A stretch of 64,000 nt of DNA, taken from assembly GCF_900078395.1 (NCBI RefSeq), contig NZ_FKLA01000009.1:570613-634612 (forward strand), given 5' to 3'. Source of the stretch: Anaerotruncus rubiinfantis (GTDB taxonomy: Bacteria; Bacillota; Clostridia; Oscillospirales; Ruminococcaceae). Below the pieces are notes generated by a model. The model saw only the letters and a program-made list of their open reading frames with translations. It was not told the DNA's origin and did not search any database. This document shows, piece after piece, positions 57,617 through 64,000 of the stretch. Made by a program: the position numbers and the translations under genes. Numbering within the stretch: position 1 is the first letter of the stretch; each line of letters starts with the position of its first letter.

Positions 57617-58807
57617 TTAACAATTAGCCGCCTTCCACTGATCGTCCAGATATTTGTCCACCGTTTCCCAATTGATCTGGACGCCAAGCCCAGGATCGCT
57701 GTTCAGTTGAATATAGCTCTGGCTGTAAGGAATTTTGTTGTGCATAATCCCATGACGCAGGGGATTGAGCAGTTGATTATATTCAAAAAGCAGAGCGTTC
57801 TGGAACGGTGTCATAAGATGCAACGCCGCCAGGATACTGACTCCGGAACCCACTCCGTGCGGGGAGAGCTGGACACCGCGGGCCTGTGCGTAATTATTAA
57901 TCTGATGCACGCCGGAAATACCTCCCGCGCGTCCCAAATTGGGCATGATAATATCGATGGTGCCGCTGTCGATCAACCGTTTGAAAGAGGAAAATGTGAA
58001 ATTATTTTCCCCTGTGGCCATCGGTAGGTTGATATGGCTTTTGATCAGTTTGTAGGCATCCAGATTCTCCGGGGATACCGGTTCCTCAAACCAGTAGATG
58101 CCATATGCTTCCGCCTGTTTGGCAAAGTCAATGGCCTGCCATACTTTTCCCTCGTACCCACAATTGTTGTCGAGCAGAAGCTTCACATCGGGACCTGCTT
58201 CATCCCGAACTGCGGCAACATGGCGAAGATCGGTGTCAATCCCTCTGCCCACCTTCAATTTTACCGCAGTGAAGCCCATATCTAATAATTCTTTGGTCTT
58301 GGCGCGAGTCTCTTCAACAGTTTTGAAATGGCTGATAGGTGTGGAATAGCAGTAGATTTTCTCTTGGAGTTTCCCTCCCAACAGGTCATATACCGGCACA
58401 CCGAGAGACTTCCCCTTCAAATCCCACAATGCTGTATCAATACCGCTGATTGCCTCCATCATAGGGCCGGAAGAGTTACCAATACCAGCCGCCACATGCA
58501 TCATGATGTTCCAGAGTTGAACAATGTTGGATGCCTCCCTCCCCAGCAGAATAGGAGCCATAATATCCTTTACATAGTTAGCGGAATATACCGCGTCAGG
58601 AATCCCAAAACATTCGCCGTATCCTTTGACGCCATCTTCAGAGATGATTTCCACCAGGGTGGTATGCTGACCTTTTCTGGGATTGTAGGCAAAATTCGAT
58701 GAAGGACGAAACAAAAATTCGGGGACCTTGTCTTCTCCTCCGTAGTATTTTACCCAAGTCGCATTTAAAGGATATACATTGATTTGCTGAATCTTCATTT
58801 GCTTCAC
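57617..58807 (-). CDS. Enolase-superfamily (mandelate racemase group) sugar-acid dehydratase
   Basis: A 396-residue enzyme. The KLKVG motif near residue 202, metal-binding LLLDNN, WFEEP and ATGEN, and a His in SPHGVGSG identify the mandelate racemase subgroup. Members abstract the alpha proton of a carboxylate; many are sugar-acid dehydratases. With a Tct transporter and two dehydrogenases nearby, dehydration of a hexonate/hexarate is likely. The specific substrate cannot be read. First gene behind the regulated promoter. Confidence 0.85.
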   Translation of the reverse strand: MKQMKIQQINVYPLNATWVKYYGGEDKVPEFLFRPSSNFAYNPRKGQHTTLVEIISEDGVKGYGECFGIPDAVYSANYVKDIMAPILLGREASNIVQLWNIMMHVAAGIGNSSGPMMEAISGIDTALWDLKGKSLGVPVYDLLGGKLQEKIYCYSTPISHFKTVEETRAKTKELLDMGFTAVKLKVGRGIDTDLRHVAAVRDEAGPDVKLLLDNNCGYEGKVWQAIDFAKQAEAYGIYWFEEPVSPENLDAYKLIKSHINLPMATGENNFTFSSFKRLIDSGTIDIIMPNLGRAGGISGVHQINNYAQARGVQLSPHGVGSGVSILAALHLMTPFQNALLFEYNQLLNPLRHGIMHNKIPYSQSYIQLNSDPGLGVQINWETVDKYLDDQWKAANC

Positions 58808-58820
58808 CCATTCGAAAGAA

Positions 58821-58865
58821 TTAACCGGTTAATCAAATTATAGAAAGCATATTGTATATAGTCAA
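58821..58865 (-). promoter_or_regulatory. Promoter with LacI-type operator for the enolase-Tct operon
   Basis: On the - strand: -35 TTGACT (58860-58865), 17-base spacer, -10 TATAAT (58837-58842). Just downstream is a perfect palindrome TTAACCGGTTAA (58821-58832) with central CG, typical of LacI-family operators, covering the expected transcription start. The repressor is probably the adjacent LacI protein. Confidence 0.85.
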
Positions 58866-58939
58866 TTGAGTTACAAAAATTAAGGATTATTTGGTATAAT
58901 ACCCAAACAATCCTATAAAAACGTATTGATATTTACTCG

Positions 58940-58970
58940 GTTAAGTTAAAAATATGCTTAATAACTTAAC
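58940..58970 (-). other. AT-rich inverted repeat after the lacI-family gene
   Basis: GTTAAGTTA (58940-58948) pairs with TAACTTAAC (58962-58970), overlapping the regulator's last codons. It could be a weak terminator or a second regulator-binding site related to the TTAACC half-site. Confidence 0.4.
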
Positions 58971-60015
58971 TTTTTGAAAGCTCCTTCCGACAACTTCTTC
59001 TGTTGGGATTGTATCTTCCTGCGCTTTTTCGCTCGGTCAGGGAGACATTCACCATCACATGGCGTCCGATTTCCTTATTTTCTGAGATTCCCAGCAGCAA
59101 AGTGGCGATTGCAAGCCCAATTTTCTCACAATTGACATTGATGGTGGTGAGCGGCACCTGCAGCATATCGGTGAATTGCAGGTTGTCAATACCCACCACT
59201 GATACGTCCCCCGGCACCTGGAAGCCGAATTCTAGCAGGGCTTTCATAGCGCCCACAGCAATCAAATCGTTTCCGCATATAATGGCAGAAGGCAGAGGGG
59301 TGTCCAGCAAAATCATATCTTTAATCGTGGAATAACCAAAAACCGAAAGGTATTCAGTTTGAAAAACACGATCGGTATTCAGCGGGATTCCAGCTTCCTC
59401 CAGAGCGCTTTTGTAGCCAATCATGCGGTTTTCTGCCGGAATTGCCCCTGGCACATAGCCGAGGTAAGCGATGTCCCGATGTCCAAGGTTGATCAGATAC
59501 TTTGTAAGCAGATAGGCTGCCCGCTGGTTATCAAAGCTGACCGAATAGCTGTTTCTTCCCAAGGCGTAGGGTTTATTGAAAAAGATGGCCGGGGTGTCCC
59601 CAATAAGCTTACCAATAAATGCAGGAGAAAGCCTAGTGCCGATAAAAACATATGCCAGCACTTTATTTGCAGTCGCCAACTGTTCAATCATCTCCGCATC
59701 TTGATCCAGCGTGCTCATTTGAATGTTAATGTTCAGTTTCTGGCCGAGTCCCATAGAGATATATTTAATGATGTCGAAATAAAAAGAGCTGTTAAAATAC
59801 TCATAACTCATGGCGGAGACAAATAGAACCACTGTCTTAGAACGCTGGGTACTCAGCTGCTTTGCGGTATCGTTCGCGACATATTTCATATTTTCCGCAA
59901 TGGTTAAAATTCTTCTTCGGGTCTCCTCACTAACGCCTTTCTTATTATTTAGTGCCATGGAAACTGCCGCACTGGAAACGCCGGCGGCTTTTGCGATGTC
60001 ATAGATCGTGGCCAT
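58966..60015 (-). CDS. LacI-family transcriptional regulator
   Basis: A 349-residue repressor: HTH (MATIYDIAKAAGVSSAAVSM), hinge helix, and periplasmic-binding-protein-like effector domain (HRDIAYLGYVPGAIPAENR, IICGNDLIAVGAMKA, VSVVGIDN). It lies upstream of, and co-directional with, the enolase-Tct operon that carries its likely operator. Probably responds to a sugar acid. Confidence 0.92.
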   Translation of the reverse strand: MATIYDIAKAAGVSSAAVSMALNNKKGVSEETRRRILTIAENMKYVANDTAKQLSTQRSKTVVLFVSAMSYEYFNSSFYFDIIKYISMGLGQKLNINIQMSTLDQDAEMIEQLATANKVLAYVFIGTRLSPAFIGKLIGDTPAIFFNKPYALGRNSYSVSFDNQRAAYLLTKYLINLGHRDIAYLGYVPGAIPAENRMIGYKSALEEAGIPLNTDRVFQTEYLSVFGYSTIKDMILLDTPLPSAIICGNDLIAVGAMKALLEFGFQVPGDVSVVGIDNLQFTDMLQVPLTTINVNCEKIGLAIATLLLGISENKEIGRHVMVNVSLTERKSAGRYNPNRRSCRKELSKS

Positions 60016-60057
60016 TCCCGTCCCTCCCGAACGATTGATAGACTCCTCTGTAAAATC

Positions 60058-60086
60058 AGTATACTAAAGTTCATTGCTTCTGGCAA
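60058..60086 (-). promoter_or_regulatory. Promoter of the lacI-family gene
   Basis: On the - strand: -35 TTGCCA (60081-60086), 17-base spacer, -10 TATACT (60058-60063), 43 bases before the start codon. Confidence 0.7.
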
Positions 60087-60427
60087 CTAAGCTTTTCTCA
60101 CTGCGCCTTCCCATGAAATCGATTCTTTTAACATAAAGATTTTTAATTGGCGCAACAGGAATCACTTGAGGGAAAGATTAGCGCACAGAGGGTTCAAGAC
60201 GTAGATGTCAAAACCGTTATCAGGAAGAATTTTCACAAGGATCCACCGCTTTTCGTTGCCTTTTATTACATGCGCCTATGGGGATAACAAAAGTCGGCAT
60301 ACGAAAAGGATCATTGACGATATCAGAGCTGGAAGTTATAATGAAGCTAAATTGAACGACCGTTGGAACATCCTGTTATGGGGAAATTTTGCTTTATCAA
60401 TTTAGGTGACGGGGGCATAGTGGAGCG
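60087..60427. other. Intergenic region between divergent regulators
   Basis: About 340 bases. A 66-codon frame (60205-60405) has no ribosome site or recognisable domain and is not accepted as a gene. The promoter of the AraC-type gene is probably here, but no strong -35/-10 pair stands out. Confidence 0.4.
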
Positions 60428-61948
60428 ATGAAGTTTGGGATTGCAATGCATGATCAGCAGGAATTTCAAGCATTAAAAAAGATGCTTTTACAGGCTCCTC
60501 TGCATTTGGAATTGGTATTTTCGGCGTTTGGCGGCGCAGAGGCGGTCCGCCAGTTCAGATTGTTTCGGCCGTCTCTTTTCCTGGTCGACGCACAGCTTGG
60601 ACAGATGGAAGTATTTGAAACTATCCAGTGCATCCAACGGATCGACACGGAGGCGGAAGTGATTTTATTCAACGCGCCTGCGGATTTTGGCTGGCTGCTG
60701 CAAGGGCTGCGAGCACGCATCTTTGATTACTTGCCGATAGACGAAGACGACAATGCGCTTTTGGATGCAATCAAGCTGGCGGAAAGAAAAATACGCACGC
60801 TTCAAGAAAAGCACCGGCAGGATGTTGAAAATGACAAGATGTACGCCAAAGTGGAACAGTATTTAAAAAGTTCCCTATTCGACTTTATCATTTCATCCAA
60901 CCGCACAAAGGATTCATGGTCAATTGATTTTTTTGGAGAATACTTTCACTTGGACCGGCTACCGCTTTTTTGTGCTTTGATCCATACAAAGGACACGGTT
61001 GGTCCTAAAACATGGGATAGGCTTGAACGGGAACTGCAGAAAGCCTTTCGTCTTTTTGCCTGTCAGATCCCGCATTTGGGCTTGCTGTGTGTTCTCCCGC
61101 TCCCCGAGCCGAACAGACAACGTTTCCTGCTGCAGTTCTCGGAACTGGTACGGCTGTTTTTTGCGGAGGCTGAACTGCAGGTGGAATGGGATCTGCAGCA
61201 AGGCGAAACATCAAATTTCAGAGAACTTCCGGATGTTTTCTCACGCTTGTGCGAGGGCTTAGCCAAGAATTCGCAAGAACGGAAATTTCGCAGTAAGCAG
61301 GTGCTGATCATGTATGAGCTGGAGGAAAAGCTTTTCCGGCTTGCACTGCACCGCAAATGGGAATCCGTACGGTTGGTGCTGTGGGAATTGGCTGATAAGG
61401 TGGATCAACTGAATGACGGTGACCTCGCAAAGAACCGGGCTTATTTTTCATATATCTGGCGGCAGATGGACCGGTATGCCTTTCAGATGACTGGACGGCG
61501 AAAATCGACCGACGTCAAATTATCCATCGATACCGAACTGAACAATGCTTTTGACCTGGAGGGTCTGGTGAATGCTGTGATGGACTTTCTGCGCAGATAT
61601 ATCGACGCGCTGGGTTTCGACGAGGAAACGGTGCCAGTGAAAGTGATTGAACGGGTTCGGGAATATATTGATACCAATCTGGAGGGAGACTTATCGTTGG
61701 AACAGGTGGCGCAAGCAGTGGGGATCTCCAGCTTTTATCTGAGCAAGCTGTTCCGAAAAATAACCGGCGTGAATTTTAAAAACTATGTGATTCAGACCCG
61801 GATGGAGAAAGCAAAGCGGCTATTGTCGGCAGGAAACCGGAATATCAAGGAAGTGGCGCAGATGGTCGGCTATTCCGACGTCAGCTATTTTAGCAAAGCG
61901 TTTAAAGAATTCAGCGGAATTTCAGCCCGTGAGTTTTCCAGCCGGTGA
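60428..61948 (+). CDS. AraC-type regulator with degenerate receiver domain (YesN-like)
   Basis: A 506-residue regulator. Residues 1-120 resemble a receiver (PSLFLVDAQLG around the phospho-Asp position, FDYLPIDED at the end), but the acidic pair is replaced by MHDQQ and the switch Lys of YxxKP is missing. A long middle region follows. The C-terminal 100 residues are an AraC DNA-binding domain (LSLEQVAQAVGISSFYLSKL, IKEVAQMVGYSDVSYFSKAF). Probably activates the downstream dehydrogenase genes independently of phosphorylation. Confidence 0.85.
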   Translation: MKFGIAMHDQQEFQALKKMLLQAPLHLELVFSAFGGAEAVRQFRLFRPSLFLVDAQLGQMEVFETIQCIQRIDTEAEVILFNAPADFGWLLQGLRARIFDYLPIDEDDNALLDAIKLAERKIRTLQEKHRQDVENDKMYAKVEQYLKSSLFDFIISSNRTKDSWSIDFFGEYFHLDRLPLFCALIHTKDTVGPKTWDRLERELQKAFRLFACQIPHLGLLCVLPLPEPNRQRFLLQFSELVRLFFAEAELQVEWDLQQGETSNFRELPDVFSRLCEGLAKNSQERKFRSKQVLIMYELEEKLFRLALHRKWESVRLVLWELADKVDQLNDGDLAKNRAYFSYIWRQMDRYAFQMTGRRKSTDVKLSIDTELNNAFDLEGLVNAVMDFLRRYIDALGFDEETVPVKVIERVREYIDTNLEGDLSLEQVAQAVGISSFYLSKLFRKITGVNFKNYVIQTRMEKAKRLLSAGNRNIKEVAQMVGYSDVSYFSKAFKEFSGISAREFSSR

Positions 61949-61974
61949 CAGTACCCACGAAAAATTTGAGAGGC

Positions 61975-62018
61975 CTGTGGATGTTTGTTAATTTACTACA
62001 AGCATCCACAGTTTTTTT
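61975..62018 (+). terminator. Terminator after the AraC-type gene
   Basis: CTGTGGATG/CATCCACAG stem (61975-61983 with 62003-62011) extended by TTGT/ACAA, followed by TTTTTTT. Confidence 0.9.
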
Positions 62019-62071
62019 ATACGCCTTCGGGGTTTTCACAATAATTGAAAAGATTTGCCAAGTTTTTTGCG

Positions 62072-62100
62072 TTTACAGCCAAAGAATGAATTCGTACAAT
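62072..62100 (+). promoter_or_regulatory. Promoter of the dehydrogenase genes
   Basis: -35 TTTACA (62072-62077), 17-base spacer, -10 TACAAT (62095-62100), about 70 bases before the zinc dehydrogenase start. Confidence 0.65.
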
Positions 62101-62172
62101 GGGTTTGCAAGGTGCTTCACCAGTGAAAAAAGATGCAATTGTAACAGGTGATCAATGACAGGAGGAAATCGT

Positions 62173-63192
62173 ATGAGAATGAGAGCGGCCAAATTGGTTG
62201 CGCCTAAAAAAATTGAAGTGGTGGAAATCCCGTTTGAACCCAATCCGAGTCCCAGAGAGGTTGTCGTTCAGGTGAAGGCGGTCGGCATATGCGGCACGGA
62301 TCTGCATGTTTTTCAGGGTGAGAGAAAGGATGTAGAATTGCCGCGTGTAATGGGTCATGAACTTTCTGGGATTGTAACCTGTGTCGGAAAAGATGTAACC
62401 GATTTTTCGGAAGGCGACCGGGTGGTGCTCGATCCGGTTTTTGCCTGCGGGGAGTGTCGCGCGTGCAGGAAAGGACATCCGAATGTCTGTGCGAAGGTTT
62501 GCTGCTTCGGTGTCCAGATGGAGGGTGGATTTCAGGATTATATCAGCGTCCCAGCCCACAGACTTTACAAAATTCCGGATCAGATTTCCATGGTGGACGC
62601 CGCGTTGGCCGAGCCGTTTTCGGTCGCAGCAAACATCGTAACCCGTATGGCTGCCGACGCAGGAGAAACCGCTGTGGTTATCGGGGCTGGAACAATTGGC
62701 CTTGCCGTGACACAGGCGCTTGTGGGGATGGGCGCCAAAGTGCTGGTTTCTGACATTGCGGAGGAAAAATTGCAAATGGCCAAAGCTTTTGGTGCCTGTC
62801 AGACAGTCAACAGCAAAAAAGAGGATCTTGCCGCCGCTGTGGAATTATTCACACCGGGCGGCGCAGATATCCTGGTTGACGCGGTGGGAATCACGCCGCT
62901 TACGGAACTTACTTTGGCGCTGGCCGCCCCTGCGGCACGTGTAGCAGTGATTGGATTTGACGAAAAAACAATGCAGGTTTCGCCGGTATCGATCACCAAA
63001 CGGGAGCTTACCATCGTGGGTTCACGAATGAACAACGGACAATTCCCAAAAGTCATTCGCTGGCTTGACGAGGGAAAAATCGACCCGCATGCAATGATCA
63101 CAGGCATCTATCCGTTGGAAGAAATTGAGCAAGCCTTTGAAGCGACGCTTGCGCATCCTGAAACTTGTGTAAAAACAATTATTACATTTTAG
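62173..63192 (+). CDS. Zinc-dependent polyol/sugar-acid dehydrogenase (MDR family)
   Basis: A 339-residue medium-chain dehydrogenase. Catalytic zinc ligands in GICGTD (Cys) and GHELSG (His-Glu), structural zinc cysteines in CGECRACRKGHPNVC, and the NAD loop VVIGAGTIGLAVTQ are all present. With an SDR of the gluconate 5-dehydrogenase type 11 bases downstream, it may oxidise L-idonate or a similar sugar acid, like IdnD. AGGAGG precedes ATG 62173. Confidence 0.9.
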   Translation: MRMRAAKLVAPKKIEVVEIPFEPNPSPREVVVQVKAVGICGTDLHVFQGERKDVELPRVMGHELSGIVTCVGKDVTDFSEGDRVVLDPVFACGECRACRKGHPNVCAKVCCFGVQMEGGFQDYISVPAHRLYKIPDQISMVDAALAEPFSVAANIVTRMAADAGETAVVIGAGTIGLAVTQALVGMGAKVLVSDIAEEKLQMAKAFGACQTVNSKKEDLAAAVELFTPGGADILVDAVGITPLTELTLALAAPAARVAVIGFDEKTMQVSPVSITKRELTIVGSRMNNGQFPKVIRWLDEGKIDPHAMITGIYPLEEIEQAFEATLAHPETCVKTIITF

Positions 63193-63203
63193 AGGGAGAA
63201 ATT

Positions 63204-64000
63204 ATGGACTGGAATAAAGCGTTTTCTTTGTCTGGAAAAGTCGCGCTGGTCACTGGCGGCGCGACCGGAATCGGCTTTGCGATTGCGCAGGCGTTTTCCG
63301 AAGCGGGCGCGCGGGTCGCACTCAATGGGCACAACGCGGCGCACATGGAAGAATCGCTCGGTAAGCTGCATGCGCGCGGGATTGACGCGAAGGGCTATCT
63401 CTGTGATGTGACCGATGAAGCGGCAGTGCGGGAGATGGTCACGCGGATCGGGACGGATCTCGGGCCGGTCGATATCCTCGTGAACAACGCCGGGATGATC
63501 CGGCGGGTGCCAATGTGCGAAATGGACGCGTCGGAATTCCGCAAGGTGGTCGACCTCGACCTGAACGCGCCGTTTATCGTCTCGAAGGCGGTGATCCCCG
63601 GCATGATCAAAAAGGGGCACGGAAAAATCATCAACATCTGCTCGATGATGAGCGAGCTTGGACGCGAAACGGTTTCGGCCTATGCGGCGGCGAAGGGCGG
63701 CCTTAAAATGCTGACCCGCAACATCTGCGCGGAATACGGGAACCGGAACATCCAGTGCAACGGCCTGGGCCCCGGATATATTGCAACCACCCAGACCGCG
63801 CCGCTGCGCGAGCGGCAGCCGGACGGCAGCCGCCATCCGTTCGACGCGTTCATCATTGCGAAGACGCCGGCCGAACGCTGGGGCACGGTGGATGACCTGA
63901 CCGGGCCGGCGGTGTTCCTCGCGTCGGAGGCTTCAAATTTTGTCAATGGGCAGATCCTTTATGTGGACGGCGGAATCCTTGCCTATATTGGCAGGCAGCC
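63204..64000 (+). CDS. SDR oxidoreductase, gluconate 5-dehydrogenase-like (partial, right edge)
   Basis: About 265 residues up to the window edge. SDR motifs: cofactor loop GGATGIG near residue 18, NNAG near 95, catalytic YAAAK near 160; GPGYIATTQT and YVDGGILAYIG at the C-terminus. The family reduces 5-ketogluconate to gluconate (IdnO-like) or acts on related keto-acids. GAGGGAGAA precedes ATG 63204. Probably nearly complete. Visibly rich in GCG/GGC codons compared with the neighbouring dehydrogenase gene. Confidence 0.88.
   Translation, partial: MDWNKAFSLSGKVALVTGGATGIGFAIAQAFSEAGARVALNGHNAAHMEESLGKLHARGIDAKGYLCDVTDEAAVREMVTRIGTDLGPVDILVNNAGMIRRVPMCEMDASEFRKVVDLDLNAPFIVSKAVIPGMIKKGHGKIINICSMMSELGRETVSAYAAAKGGLKMLTRNICAEYGNRNIQCNGLGPGYIATTQTAPLRERQPDGSRHPFDAFIIAKTPAERWGTVDDLTGPAVFLASEASNFVNGQILYVDGGILAYIGRQ

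Noticed and set aside
60205..60405. 66-codon frame between the two regulators
   Set aside because: No ribosome site, no domain and unusual composition; it lies in the divergent promoter region.
1..64000. CRISPR arrays, tRNA or rRNA genes
   Set aside because: No regularly spaced repeats and no cloverleaf or conserved rRNA segment was recognised while reading either strand; a tool search could still find a tRNA I missed.

Overview
The window looks like chromosomal DNA of an anaerobic gut Firmicute of class Clostridia (moderate GC, strong AGGAGG-type ribosome sites, frequent TTG and GTG starts, clostridial-type mobile genes). I cannot name the species. No rRNA, tRNA or CRISPR array was recognised.

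Region 1 (about 1-14,655, all + strand) is a long ethanolamine-utilisation (eut) bacterial microcompartment operon. It holds an EutG-like alcohol dehydrogenase, EutB/EutC ammonia-lyase, shell proteins (EutS, EutL, a BMC protein with a SAP/Rho_N-like tail, EutM, EutN, PduT-like, and a divergent BMC protein), EutP, the reactivase EutA, the aldehyde dehydrogenase EutE, the adenosyltransferase EutT, a PduL-type phosphotransacylase, a Cys-rich 'eut_hyp' protein, the flavo/Fe-S reductase PduS and a YitT-like membrane protein. Ethanolamine is split to acetaldehyde and ammonia. Acetaldehyde goes to ethanol (EutG) and acetyl-CoA (EutE), then acetyl-P (PduL). PduS, PduT and EutT maintain the B12 cofactor. 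Targeting-type helices are visible on EutC, EutE (C-terminal), PduL and eut_hyp. The operon ends at a strong terminator at 14,618-14,653.

Region 2 (about 14,680-54,040) is an integrative-conjugative-element-like block: two SpoVG-family proteins, AbrB-like proteins, a Dam-type and a split C5 DNA methyltransferase, ArdA, a sortase plus thioester/Cna_B adhesin surface module, VirB2/PrgI/VirB6/VirB4-like transfer genes, an M23 peptidase interrupted by a group II intron, a candidate oriT with an RHH protein, a MobP-type relaxase with Sel1 repeats, a TOPRIM protein and VirD4. It carries several toxin-antitoxin-like cassettes (MNT/HEPN, Phd remnant, DUF4160/DUF2442/XRE, a second DUF4160/DUF2442 pair, VbhA/Fic). 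No integrase or att repeats are visible. VirB4 has lost its Walker B half and several genes carry one-base deletions, so self-transfer is probably lost. Five genes, three of them core transfer genes, have no ATG/GTG/TTG at their expected start and instead show ATC, ATA, ATT or CTG at normal spacing from a good Shine-Dalgarno sequence.

Region 3 (about 54,480-64,000) is a sugar-acid catabolic locus. A tripartite tricarboxylate (TctABC) transporter and an enolase-superfamily sugar-acid dehydratase are on the - strand behind a promoter with a LacI-type palindrome, next to a LacI-family regulator. An AraC-type regulator with a degenerate receiver, a zinc-dependent polyol/sugar-acid dehydrogenase and a gluconate-5-dehydrogenase-like SDR (running off the end) are on the + strand.
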